From contig JAZRGV010000021.1 of the NCBI GenBank assembly GCA_045644465.1, forward strand, positions 1 through 39,731: a stretch of 39,731 bases of DNA, written 5' to 3'. The DNA is from HGM04593 sp045644465 (lineage in GTDB: Bacteria; Bacteroidota; Bacteroidia; Bacteroidales; Bacteroidaceae). The notes below the pieces were generated by a model. The model made no database searches, was not told where the DNA came from, and saw only the letters and a list, made by a program, of their open reading frames with translations. Made by a program: the position numbers and the translations under genes. Below are positions 1 to 7,616 of the stretch, one piece after another. Position 1 is the first letter of the stretch. The number at the start of each line of letters is the position of its first letter.

Positions 1-368
1 CAGAAAGTACCAAAGAGCCTGGCACAGACAAAAATAGTCGTTTATTCCTTTTGCTCGTGAGTTGCCTTGCAACATCACTCGGCCGTCACAAACTTGCCAC
101 TCCAATCCTATCTGTTTCGAGCAGGGTGCTACGGAACTCGCTCCACGCGGTTATTTAAGAAAAATTATACCCGCGTTACGCTCAAACAATCCTCACACAA
201 TGGCCTGCTCTCAACAGGGATTTACGTTATATTTGCCTTGCGAAGTTGCTATTGCTCGGTATAGTCCAAGTAAACTTGGCTCTACTCTCGCTTACTCGCA
301 ACTTTTTGACAGTGCCATCCTGTTTGAAATTACCTTCTGCTGATGAAAATATCTCAAATAAATATAAA
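1..368. other. Gene-free stretch at window edge
   Basis: I see no convincing gene here. Short open frames exist on the + strand but have no recognisable start context, domain or protein-like composition. The stretch contains a segment (about 252-302) with the pattern GCTCGGTATAG...CAAGT...CTCTACTCTCGC, which resembles a second intergenic segment near 4954-4992. It may therefore be a dispersed non-coding spacer element rather than a decayed gene. The upstream neighbour lies outside the window. Confidence 0.5.
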
Positions 369-405
369 CTATACAGGTGTTGACAAAAAGTCAACACCTA
401 TATAG
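369..405 (-). terminator. Hairpin terminator of the BspA-like gene
   Basis: An inverted repeat pairs 369-384 with 390-405 around a 5-base A/T loop; the inner 10 bp (AGGTGTTGAC/GTCAACACCT) are perfect and one mismatch separates five more pairs. It lies 25 bases past the stop codon of the minus-strand BspA-like gene and, in that direction, is followed by a T-rich run, as expected for an intrinsic terminator. It could also work in the opposite direction. Confidence 0.75.
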
Positions 406-430
406 TTACATACTTTGTGTTATTACTTGT

Positions 431-2266
431 TTAGTTAAGTATAACCTTAATGCTCTTTTCTGCTATTTTAATAATGGCGATATCACCTTTAGAGAGTCCG
501 CTTTCTATTGTAGCAGTGCCATTCTCGATAGTAGTGCTTCCAATGTACATAGCATCGCTTGTGTACAGCTCAACAACTTCTCCTTCGAGTGCGCAGCTGA
601 TGTTTATTGTGCCGTTGTTCGATGTTACAAACACAGCCTTTGCAGGAACATTGATAACGTCGGTAGTATTATCGTTTGCGCTGCAGTCGCACTCAATCCA
701 GCATAGAGTAGCATTTACGGTATCGGAGTTATCATATCCTGTAGCAGTTGCATATACGCTGATATTGTATGTTGCTGTTAGTGCAATGGCATTGCTGTTG
801 TAATTTCCTGTATAATCGTTTGTTATAGTTGTTACAAACTCTGCATTTTTTGTATCGCACTCAATAAAAAGTTCTCCGTTGTAGTATTCAATAACAGGTG
901 CTGCGCATTTAGGAGTTACATAAACAATAATATTTCCAAAGGTGCTCCAAGGTTCAGTTGTTTTGTAGCTGTTTATTGCTTCAGCCGGTACGTGCAGTGT
1001 CATATATTCGGGATATGAATCGCTGAAAGCATTACTGTTTGTTGATGGTACATTTGTAGCAAGGCAATATACATCGCCAAGATTCTCACAATTTCCGAAC
1101 GCATAAGGTTCAATGCTTGTAATGCTGTTAGGGATTGTAATGCTTGTAAGCCCGGAGCAGTTATAGAACGCCGAACTTCCAATGCTCGTAACGCTGTTAG
1201 GGATTGTAATGTTTGTAAGCCCGGAGCAGTTATAGAACGCCGCTCCTCCAATGCTTGTAACGCTGTTAGGTATTGTAATGCTTGTAAGTCCGGAGCAACC
1301 ACCGAACGCAGAACCACCAATACTTGTAACGCTGTTAGGTATTGTAATGCTTGTAAGTCCGGAGCAACCACTGAACGCAGAACTTTCAATGCTTGTAACG
1401 CTGTTAGGTATTGTAATGCTTGTAAGTCCTGAGCAACCACCGAACGCAGAACCACCAATACTTGTAACGCTGTTAGGAATTTCAATGCTTGCAAGGCTGG
1501 TGCACCAACCGAACGCATCATATCCAATGCTTGTAACGCTGTTAGGTATTGTAATGCTTGTAAGTTCTTTGCAATTATAGAACGCCCTATCTCCAATGCT
1601 TGTAACGCTGTTAGGAATTTCAATGCTTGCAAGGCTGGTGCACCAACCGAACACCTCCGTTCCAATGCTTGTAACGCTGTTTGGGATTGTAATGCTTGTA
1701 AGTCCGTAGCACTCAGCAAACGCATCATCTCCAATGCTTGTAATGCTGTTTGGTATTGTTACACTTGTAAGGCCGTCGCAACAATAGAACGCCCAATTTC
1801 CAATGCTTGTAACGCCATTTGGTATAACAAGTTCTGTTAGTAATTCATTATTTAAATACAAATTATGCGCATAATACAATGGATTGGCGTAATAATCTTC
1901 AAAATCTATATTACACCAAGCAGCAATGTCATTTATATGTACCTCTTTAAGTCCGTCGCAACCAGCGAACGCCCATTCTCCAATGCTTGTAACGCTGTTC
2001 GGTATTGTAACGCTTGTAAGCTCGTAGCAAGCTTGGAACACCAGATTTTCAATCCTTGTAACGCTGCATGTTACATTGTTGTATGTAATTTCGCTTGGTA
2101 TAATAAAATCTCCTGAAATATCCGAATCATAGCCAATTATGGTAGCTTGTTTTCCTTTAACAATTACATCGTATCTTATTCCATCGATAGTTACCTGTTC
2201 TGCTTTCGCTGTTCTCACGCAGCACATTAGTAACAGTGCTGTAAATAGTAGATTTAATTTTTTCAT
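431..2266 (-). CDS. BspA-like leucine-rich repeat surface protein
   Basis: A 611-residue secreted protein. Residues 1-22 form a signal peptide (basic start, hydrophobic core, AKA before the likely cleavage site). Residues about 85-108 hold one BspA-type repeat (LRR_5 family) and about 141-400 hold eleven more in uninterrupted 23-residue units built on IPNSVTSIGxxAFxxCxxLTSI, twelve in all. A linker follows, then a C-terminal region of roughly 70 residues ending in SIKVILN that resembles a T9SS-type beta-sandwich sorting domain. Family members (BspA of Tannerella forsythia and relatives) bind host proteins or other bacteria at the cell surface; the ligand of this one is unknown. Repeat units are nearly identical in DNA, so copy number could vary between strains. 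It appears monocistronic, with its own promoter near 2378 and a terminator at 369-405. The family call is firm; the secretion route is inferred. Confidence 0.9.
   Translation of the reverse strand: MKKLNLLFTALLLMCCVRTAKAEQVTIDGIRYDVIVKGKQATIIGYDSDISGDFIIPSEITYNNVTCSVTRIENLVFQACYELTSVTIPNSVTSIGEWAFAGCDGLKEVHINDIAAWCNIDFEDYYANPLYYAHNLYLNNELLTELVIPNGVTSIGNWAFYCCDGLTSVTIPNSITSIGDDAFAECYGLTSITIPNSVTSIGTEVFGWCTSLASIEIPNSVTSIGDRAFYNCKELTSITIPNSVTSIGYDAFGWCTSLASIEIPNSVTSIGGSAFGGCSGLTSITIPNSVTSIESSAFSGCSGLTSITIPNSVTSIGGSAFGGCSGLTSITIPNSVTSIGGAAFYNCSGLTNITIPNSVTSIGSSAFYNCSGLTSITIPNSITSIEPYAFGNCENLGDVYCLATNVPSTNSNAFSDSYPEYMTLHVPAEAINSYKTTEPWSTFGNIIVYVTPKCAAPVIEYYNGELFIECDTKNAEFVTTITNDYTGNYNSNAIALTATYNISVYATATGYDNSDTVNATLCWIECDCSANDNTTDVINVPAKAVFVTSNNGTINISCALEGEVVELYTSDAMYIGSTTIENGTATIESGLSKGDIAIIKIAEKSIKVILN
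1067..1846 (-). repeat. Tandem 69-bp coding repeats (11 units)
   Basis: Eleven consecutive 69-bp units encode the 23-residue leucine-rich repeats of the BspA-like protein. Several neighbouring units differ at only a few bases (for example those encoding GGSAFGGCSGLTSI), suggesting recent expansion or gene conversion. A twelfth unit lies apart, upstream in the gene at about residue 85. Confidence 0.85.
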
Positions 2267-2333
2267 AATATTGTTTTTATTTATTTGTTAGTTAATCTTT
2301 TTCGAAGAGATTTTTCGAAAGAGATTATTGCTT

Positions 2334-2362
2334 GATTATCAACATTGTTGCTGTTGATAATC
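2334..2362 (-). promoter_or_regulatory. 5' leader hairpin of the BspA-like gene
   Basis: A perfect 11-bp inverted repeat (GATTATCAACA/TGTTGATAATC, 7-base loop) lies just downstream of the predicted -7 box, near the very start of the predicted 5' leader of about 100 bases. It sits inside a 37-base segment absent from the otherwise similar repeat copy at 2476-2503. Such a position could stabilise the mRNA or regulate it; the role is inferred. Confidence 0.45.
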
Positions 2363-2377
2363 CGCTTTTTTGCTAAA

Positions 2378-2385
2378 CAAAGATA
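2378..2385 (-). promoter_or_regulatory. Predicted -7 box for the BspA-like gene
   Basis: On the minus strand the sequence reads TATCTTTG, an exact match to the Bacteroidota -7 consensus TAnnTTTG, about 112 bases before the start codon. I do not find a good TTG/TTTG element at the expected 19-21 base distance upstream. Confidence 0.5.
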
Positions 2386-2683
2386 ACCATTTTTATTAAA
2401 AAGTTTTAACTTTTTGTAACTCAAAAGATACTTATATAAGTTTATTTTGTAATTTTACAACAAATATCGTATCTCTTCGAAAGAGATTGCTTTTTTGCTA
2501 AACCAAAAGCAAATTTCAAAAAAAACAAATTGTCGTTTGCTCAAGTATGCTCATATACAAACGGTTGCCCCAAAAGTAAAAACGGCATCCTCTTTGCTAA
2601 GAACTTGTATAAAAAGAGCCTTTTTAGTCAGCCTCTCTGTGTCTTTAAAAGGAACTTTTGAATCACCCGCTTACCTATGTTTT
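2386..2683. other. Intergenic region with short repeats
   Basis: No gene is supported. It lies downstream of the DUF1460 gene and upstream of the BspA-like gene. It holds a second copy of TTCGAAAGAGATT (2476-2488; first copy 2314-2326) joined directly to a second copy of GCTTTTTTGCTAAAC (2489-2503; first copy 2364-2378), and the left arm of the 25-bp inverted repeat at 2612-2636. No strong GC-rich terminator is visible behind the DUF1460 gene. Confidence 0.6.
2612..2636 (+). repeat. 25-bp inverted repeat, left arm
   Basis: This 25-base block (core GAGCCTTTTTAGTCAGCC) is the exact reverse complement of 4857-4881. The two arms flank the divergent DUF1460 and T9SS plug genes at their 3' ends. 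A shortened piece, TAAAAAGGCTCTT, recurs just after manC (7579-7591), so it may belong to a small dispersed family of gene-end elements. Confidence 0.8.
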
Positions 2684-3568
2684 TTACAATGCTCTAAACA
2701 CCCTTATACCCAAATGTTTCTTTCGTTTTGCAAGATAATTGTCAAGGCTTGTTGTGTCATTGATTACTTTTCCTGCTGCGCTCGAAGCATGTATCATGTG
2801 CAGTGCTTTGCCGTTCCAATGAGCAAAGCCAACATGTGAGACATCTAATCCTTTAATGGATGTGACAATGGCAATTATGTCGCCATCATTTATCTCCTTT
2901 TTATTTATTTTACTTATCTCTTCCTTTGGGATGTATCTTGTTTCTTTGCTGTTGTATGTTTTTTCAAGTTCGGCAATGGTTGCTGTTGCTGCCGGCTTCT
3001 CTTTCAAAAACTTATAGCTGTTGGGGTGGGTACTCATAAAGTTCAAATCCAATGCTTGTGTAGCAGTGTGGTGTTTGGTTGTAATCTCCTTTACAATATG
3101 TCGCTTGGCAGGGTCTGCAATCCACCAGCTTATATAGTGTAGGCGGGTAGTGTATCCATTGCGTATTCCCTCTCTGTAACGTATTAGTTCAAGATTTTTG
3201 CAGAATTGTGTAAAGCCTCCGTCTGTAGTGCAAAGTGCTGTGGTAAGCACCGTCTCAACGAATGTGGTGCAGTCGAGTTGTGAGCAACTGATGAATAGCG
3301 GCTCGTTGTTGTGTAGGTCAAGTGTTCCGCCTGCATATTCCCTGTCTATAAACTCCTTTGCTATGGCGATGATTCTTTCGCCAGTGGTGCTGTAGCCGTT
3401 AGCAGAGTGTCTTTTTATAATATCTTCTATGAATATGCTGTCGGCTTTTTCGTATATGATGTCCTGCGCTTTTATATTTGTTGTTGCTGTTGCAATAATA
3501 AATATTATGGCAGTTATTCTTGTTATTATTCGTACCATTCCAATCATAATTTGTGTGAATATAGGCAT
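2684..3568 (-). CDS. DUF1460 family amidase-like protein
   Basis: A 294-residue protein of the DUF1460 family (PF07313), which belongs to the NlpC/P60-like cysteine hydrolase superfamily and is thought to act on peptidoglycan stem peptides or N-acetylmuramoyl-L-alanine bonds in the periplasm. The N-terminus is hydrophobic and ends in KAQ, fitting a signal peptide; Met8 or Met11 would give a more usual signal peptide length than Met1. The likely catalytic cysteine is Cys100 in QLDCTTFVE and the likely histidine is His245 in LDVSHVGFAHW, followed by the family-typical MIHASS. The gene is divergent from the T9SS plug gene, with only 45 bases between start codons. Family assignment is good; the exact bond cut is not known from sequence. 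Confidence 0.85.
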   Translation of the reverse strand: MPIFTQIMIGMVRIITRITAIIFIIATATTNIKAQDIIYEKADSIFIEDIIKRHSANGYSTTGERIIAIAKEFIDREYAGGTLDLHNNEPLFISCSQLDCTTFVETVLTTALCTTDGGFTQFCKNLELIRYREGIRNGYTTRLHYISWWIADPAKRHIVKEITTKHHTATQALDLNFMSTHPNSYKFLKEKPAATATIAELEKTYNSKETRYIPKEEISKINKKEINDGDIIAIVTSIKGLDVSHVGFAHWNGKALHMIHASSAAGKVINDTTSLDNYLAKRKKHLGIRVFRAL

Positions 3569-3586
3569 TTATTCTCTTTTATTGAT

Positions 3587-3594
3587 TATCTTCG
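3587..3594 (+). promoter_or_regulatory. Predicted -7 box for the T9SS plug gene
   Basis: TATCTTCG, 19 bases before the ATG at 3614, matches the TAnnTTCG variant that recurs before several genes in this window. It lies only 2 bases from the opposing -7 box at 3597-3604. Confidence 0.45.
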
Positions 3595-3596
3595 CT

Positions 3597-3604
3597 CGAA
3601 AATA
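3597..3604 (-). promoter_or_regulatory. Predicted -7 box for the DUF1460 gene
   Basis: The minus strand reads TATTTTCG, about 28 bases before the DUF1460 start at 3568. Because it faces the box at 3587-3594 across two bases, the two promoters would overlap and RNA polymerase could probably occupy only one at a time. Confidence 0.4.
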
Positions 3605-3613
3605 TGTCGATAT

Positions 3614-4846
3614 ATGCGTAGAATAGTTTTTATAATAATATTTTTCCTCTCTTTTGCTGTTGCCAAGGCGCAGTTTGCTACGTCGCATACATCTTCGGTG
3701 CGTACACCTGTGATGGTAGTTAATGACGTATGGGATGCTCCGGCAGTAATAGAACTCGGCACAGACGATGTTATACATTTCTCTTTCGATGAGATGTCGC
3801 ACGTCTATCATCGCTATATATGTCGCATCACCCATTGCAATGCCGATGGTTCTGTGTCGGAACTCTCCGAGATTGACTATCTCGACGGTTTTAATGATTT
3901 TGTCATAGACTCGTGGGAGAATTCCCATAACACCACGCAGCTATATACTCATTATGCCTTTGAGTTGCCCAATGACGATGTGTCGCTCAAGGTGTCGGGA
4001 AACTACCGTGTAGATGTTTTTGATGAAGAGGAGGATGATGAAACGCCTGTTGTGACATTCTGTTTTTCTGTTGTTGAGCCTATGGTTGATATAAGTGCAA
4101 GGGTGAGCGGTGACACTGACAGAACATACAACGAAGGCGAGCAACAGCTCTCTTTTGTGGTGAACTATGCGCGATGCAACGTTGTTTCGCCGGCAAGCGA
4201 TATTATACCGGTGGTATATCAGAACCGTCGTCGCGATAATGCTGTCGTGGGCATTAAACCTACATACGTCACAGGTACCGAAGTGGAATATGTGAACAAC
4301 AGGGAACTCATTTTCGATGCGGGTAACGAGTATCGTCGCTTTGAACTTACCGACCCGAACTCTCCGGGAATGAATGTTGAGAATGTTATATTCCACGATA
4401 GTGCATACCACGCCTTATTGTATATTGATAAGCCAAGGGTTTCCTATACAAATGTCATAGACGAGAATGGGCGTTTCTTTGTCAATACGCTCGAAGGGTA
4501 TGGTATGCCCATTGAGGCCGATTATGTCAATGTGCATTTTGCTGTTGATCTTCCTTATCGCGCAGGTGGTAGCTATTATCTTATGGGTGATTTTTGTGGA
4601 GAGGGTTTCAGCAAGGATAATATGCTTTTTTATGATAAAGACGAAGGGTATTACTTTGCTTCGTTTCTGTTGAAGCTTGGTCTCTATAACTATATGTATG
4701 TATGGCTTCCTGATGACAGCGATGATATCTCAATGGATAGTTCTGAAGGGAACTTCTACAATACAGAAAATGAGTACCTTATATATATATATCATCGTGA
4801 GTTTGGTGCCCGTTATGACAGGTTGGTGGGGGTTGCTAAAAAATAA
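3614..4846 (+). CDS. Type IX secretion system plug protein (DUF5103)
   Basis: A 410-residue protein resembling the DUF5103 family (PF17116), known as the plug protein that closes the periplasmic side of the SprA translocon of the T9SS. I chose the ATG at 3614 because it begins a clear signal peptide (MRRIVFIIIFFLSFAVAKAQ); the same frame extends back to 3407 but that part overlaps the opposite gene and is cysteine- and tyrosine-rich noise. Visible family features are the VMVVNDVWDAPAVIELGTDD-type start, the beta-rich SWENSHNTTQLYTHYAFELPN region, NYRVDVF, and the C-terminal YYFASFLLKLGLYNYMYVW segment. Its presence agrees with the sorting-domain-like C-termini of the two giant GH89 proteins. 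No other T9SS gene is in the window. Confidence 0.82.
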   Translation: MRRIVFIIIFFLSFAVAKAQFATSHTSSVRTPVMVVNDVWDAPAVIELGTDDVIHFSFDEMSHVYHRYICRITHCNADGSVSELSEIDYLDGFNDFVIDSWENSHNTTQLYTHYAFELPNDDVSLKVSGNYRVDVFDEEEDDETPVVTFCFSVVEPMVDISARVSGDTDRTYNEGEQQLSFVVNYARCNVVSPASDIIPVVYQNRRRDNAVVGIKPTYVTGTEVEYVNNRELIFDAGNEYRRFELTDPNSPGMNVENVIFHDSAYHALLYIDKPRVSYTNVIDENGRFFVNTLEGYGMPIEADYVNVHFAVDLPYRAGGSYYLMGDFCGEGFSKDNMLFYDKDEGYYFASFLLKLGLYNYMYVWLPDDSDDISMDSSEGNFYNTENEYLIYIYHREFGARYDRLVGVAKK

Positions 4847-4856
4847 GAAAACAACA

Positions 4857-4881
4857 AGAGGCTGACTAAAAAGGCTCTTTT
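4857..4881 (-). repeat. 25-bp inverted repeat, right arm
   Basis: Exact reverse complement of 2612-2636, starting 10 bases after the stop codon of the T9SS plug gene. With its mate it brackets about 2.2 kb holding two divergent genes. The unit itself can form only an imperfect hairpin, so it is a weak terminator at best. Confidence 0.8.
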
Positions 4882-5054
4882 GTCGTTATACTCGCCCTTA
4901 AATGCTCATTACGTTAAGTAAATTAATCCACAAAGCATGGCTTTTCCTCCTTGCTGCTCGGCATAGAATGCAAGTACTCTCTGCTCTCGCATGCTGCGTA
5001 GGCTGCGCTTTTTGAGGGATTCGCAAGCCTTAAAACAGCTCTTTATTATAATGA

Positions 5055-5082
5055 ATGCAGGATGACCGCGGTCATCCTGCAT
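5055..5082 (-). terminator. Palindromic terminator between T9SS plug and wecA-like genes
   Basis: A perfect 28-base palindrome centred on GACCGCGGTC, ending 6 bases before the stop codon of the minus-strand WecA-like gene. On the plus strand it is followed by CTGTTTTTATATTTT, a good T-tract, so it probably ends transcription from both convergent genes. Confidence 0.8.
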
Positions 5083-5088
5083 CTGTTT

Positions 5089-6255
5089 TTATATTTTGTC
5101 TATACTTTTCTGTATCACTTTCCAGACTCCTTTCTTCTCCAGGTTTACAGCCTTTCCAATTCCCTGTAGAATCTTCAGGGCTTTGCCTTTTTTGATTAAC
5201 TGTATCTTTGCGAATTTGTAAAGTCCAAAGGTAAAAAGAATACTCAACGACATCACTAAATAGAGCTGCACGTCAATTGATGCTCCCGTCTTGTATGCAA
5301 TGAACCACGCTACAACGACCAGGAAATTTAATGACAGTATGCTTATGGTTGTTCCGGTGTGCGAGTAGCCAAGGTCTATGAACATATGGTGCAGGTGTGT
5401 CTTGTCGGGGTGGAATGGCGACTTGCCGCGCAATATTCTTGACGACATCACACGCAGAGTATCGAACACCGGTATTGACAATACTGCAAATTCGAATGGG
5501 ATGAAACCAAGACCGTTAAAGGCATATCCTATTGTGGCTGGTGTCTTTTCCAGCAGGCTTATGACGAACATTGACATCATTGTTCCTATCACCAGCGTAC
5601 CGCTGTCGCCAATGAACATCCTTGTGTCATGTCCAAAGACATTGTGCAAAAAGAATGGTATGATGGCTCCTGCGGCAGAGATGGCGATGGTGGTCATCAC
5701 TGTATTTCCGGTGTGGTAGAACATTATGGCGAAAAGTACTGATGCCATAAAGCAGAATCCCGATGACAAGCCGTTTACACCATCTATAAGGTTGATTGAG
5801 TTAATTATGCCCACACACGACACAATGGTCAGCGGAATAGCGATGTAGTTGGGAATAGTGCCTAATCCCCATAAGCCATGGAAGCAGTCAAGTGATGATT
5901 TGTTGGCGAACATGAGCCAGCATATTACAAGTATCTCTATGGCAAAGCGTATGCTTGGGCTAAGGCCCATTATATCGTCCATCAAACCAATGTAAAGCAT
6001 GATGAGCATAGCTGCAATTAACATAAATGCCTTGGGGCTGCTGAACATTGCCTGCGAACTGCATAGGCCGATTATTATTCCAAAGAATACAGCCGGTCCG
6101 CCCATATTGGGTATTGGTCTTCGTTGTAATTTTCTTGCAGATGGATTATCAACGAGGTCTTTCATTATGGCAATTTTTAGAACTTTGGGATGTATCCAAA
6201 GCGTTCCAAGAAAAGCCAGCAATGCAGGTATGATAATTTGATATATAGAAAACAT
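5089..6255 (-). CDS. Undecaprenyl-phosphate sugar-1-phosphate transferase (WecA/TagO-like)
   Basis: A 388-residue polytopic membrane protein of the MraY/WecA family, which moves an N-acetylhexosamine-1-phosphate from a UDP-sugar to undecaprenyl phosphate, the first membrane step of O-antigen, capsule or related glycans. Family motifs are in order: DNPSARKLQRRPIPNMGG (residues 36-53), the DD of LMDDIMGL (93-94), NLIDGVNGLSSG (about 155-166), IGDSGTLVIG (215-224) and HLHHMFIDLGYSH (297-309), the last typical of the WecA rather than the MraY branch. About ten hydrophobic segments are visible. It is divergent from manC, so both likely serve surface glycan synthesis. The UDP-sugar used (GlcNAc or another HexNAc) cannot be told from sequence. 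Confidence 0.9.
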   Translation of the reverse strand: MFSIYQIIIPALLAFLGTLWIHPKVLKIAIMKDLVDNPSARKLQRRPIPNMGGPAVFFGIIIGLCSSQAMFSSPKAFMLIAAMLIMLYIGLMDDIMGLSPSIRFAIEILVICWLMFANKSSLDCFHGLWGLGTIPNYIAIPLTIVSCVGIINSINLIDGVNGLSSGFCFMASVLFAIMFYHTGNTVMTTIAISAAGAIIPFFLHNVFGHDTRMFIGDSGTLVIGTMMSMFVISLLEKTPATIGYAFNGLGFIPFEFAVLSIPVFDTLRVMSSRILRGKSPFHPDKTHLHHMFIDLGYSHTGTTISILSLNFLVVVAWFIAYKTGASIDVQLYLVMSLSILFTFGLYKFAKIQLIKKGKALKILQGIGKAVNLEKKGVWKVIQKSIDKI

Positions 6256-6350
6256 CTAGTATTGTTGTTTTATGTCTATAATTGCAACTGCAATTTGTTT
6301 TAAATAAATTAATAGACTTGCGAATAATACCTACTCGCGCATACATATCG

Positions 6351-6358
6351 CAAATTTA
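6351..6358 (-). promoter_or_regulatory. Predicted -7 box for the wecA-like gene
   Basis: The minus strand reads TAAATTTG, an exact TAnnTTTG match about 95 bases before the start codon. No clear -33 element was found. Confidence 0.4.
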
Positions 6359-6452
6359 ATTAAAAATATTAAAGTAAATCTGTTTTTATACTTTTTTTTT
6401 GACTAATTTTAAATGGTTGAATCTTTTATGTGTATTTCTCGCACGTTTTTAT

Positions 6453-6460
6453 TATATTCG
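6453..6460 (+). promoter_or_regulatory. Predicted -7 box for manC
   Basis: TATATTCG followed by C, 58 bases before the manC start, matches the local TAnnTTCG pattern. No clear -33 element was found. Confidence 0.4.
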
Positions 6461-6518
6461 CAAAAGTTATTGGCTGTTGTTAAAAGAACAACGCTTTTTA
6501 TGTAAATGTTTTTAATTT

Positions 6519-7580
6519 ATGAATTCTAATCATGTCGTAATAATGGCCGGTGGTATCGGTAGCCGTTTTTGGCCTATGAGTACCATGGATATGCCAAAGC
6601 AGTTTATCGATGTGCTTGGCTGTGGCAGATCTCTGTTGCAGTTGACTTTCGACCGTTTCAAGGGTGTATGTCCGCCCGAGAATGTTTGGGTGCTTACAAC
6701 AGAGAAGTATGCTCCTATGGTAAAGGAGCAGTTGCCTATGATTGCCGACGACCATATTCTAAAAGAGCCTTGTCGTCGTAGCACAGCTCCCTGTATTGCT
6801 TATGCGGCATGGAAGATAAAGAAAATAGACCCGAGCGCGAATATGGTGGTTACACCCAGTGACCATTTTGTGGCCGATGTGGAGGAGTTTCGTCGTGTGA
6901 TAACATCATCACTCGGCTTTGTGAAGAGTTCCGATGCCATTCTTACATTGGGTATAAAACCAACACGTCCCGAGGTTGGATATGGCTATATTGAGGCTGT
7001 TCTTGGAAATCCAAGCTTGGCGAACAAGGAGGTGTTCCGTGTTGATTCCTTCAAGGAGAAACCAACGCTTGAGGTGGCTCAAGCCTTCATTGCAAAGAAT
7101 AATTTCTATTGGAACTCTGGTATATTCATTTGGAATGTATCGACTATAGTTAATGCTTTCCGCATATACCAGTCGCCGATGGCCTCTATCTTTGAATCTT
7201 TGATGCCCTATTATTTTACTCCCGAGGAGCAGGAACGTATCAACGAAAAGTTCCCGGAGTGTCGTAACATCTCTGTCGATTATGCCATTATGGAGCGTGC
7301 CGAAGAGGTGTTTGTCTTCCCTGCCGATTTCGGATGGAGTGATTTGGGTACTTGGTATTCTCTCTATACGAATCTTTCTAAGGATGTGAATAACAATGTG
7401 GCCATTGGAGCAGATGTGGCGTTTGCCGAGTCGCATAACTGCGTTGTCGATACCCGTTGTATGAAAAAGGTGATGGTGATAGGTGTGAGCGACTGCATCG
7501 TTGCCGAGAACAATGGTAATCTTCTTGTTTGCAAGATGAGCGAAGAGAATCGTATTAAGGATTTTACAGATGTGAAGTAA
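6519..7580 (+). CDS. manC: Mannose-1-phosphate guanylyltransferase
   Basis: A 353-residue cytosolic nucleotidyltransferase that makes GDP-mannose from mannose-1-phosphate and GTP, the donor for mannose, fucose and related sugars. The signature GGIGSRFWPMSTMDMPKQF spans residues 11-29, with the pyrophosphorylase lysine in PKQF. Later family motifs are FKEKP, NFYWNSGIFIW, SVDYAIMER and the FGWSDLGTWYSLY segment. It is the short form without the C-terminal phosphomannose isomerase cupin domain, as is usual in Bacteroidota. It is divergent from the WecA-like gene and convergent with the TPR gene. Assignment is firm. Confidence 0.95.
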   Translation: MNSNHVVIMAGGIGSRFWPMSTMDMPKQFIDVLGCGRSLLQLTFDRFKGVCPPENVWVLTTEKYAPMVKEQLPMIADDHILKEPCRRSTAPCIAYAAWKIKKIDPSANMVVTPSDHFVADVEEFRRVITSSLGFVKSSDAILTLGIKPTRPEVGYGYIEAVLGNPSLANKEVFRVDSFKEKPTLEVAQAFIAKNNFYWNSGIFIWNVSTIVNAFRIYQSPMASIFESLMPYYFTPEEQERINEKFPECRNISVDYAIMERAEEVFVFPADFGWSDLGTWYSLYTNLSKDVNNNVAIGADVAFAESHNCVVDTRCMKKVMVIGVSDCIVAENNGNLLVCKMSEENRIKDFTDVK

Positions 7581-7616
7581 AAAGGCTCTTATTCACTCGA
7601 ATAATAATTGTGTAAT

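Noticed and set aside
1000..1734. Long open frame on the minus strand, rich in LQALQ-type repeats, within the BspA-like gene
   Set aside because: It is an alternative frame of the 69-bp repeats; the repeat length keeps all frames open, and it has no signal peptide or independent start context.
1090..1830. Regular repeats resembling a CRISPR array
   Set aside because: The repeats are 69 bp without unique spacers and translate in frame to 23-residue leucine-rich repeats.
3407..3613. N-terminal extension of the T9SS plug gene to 3407
   Set aside because: It overlaps the opposite-strand DUF1460 gene, has unlikely composition, and would bury the clear signal peptide beginning at 3614.
2612..4881. 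Composite transposon or integron bounded by the 25-bp inverted repeats
   Set aside because: No transposase, integrase or target-site duplication is seen, and both enclosed genes are ordinary Bacteroidales genes.
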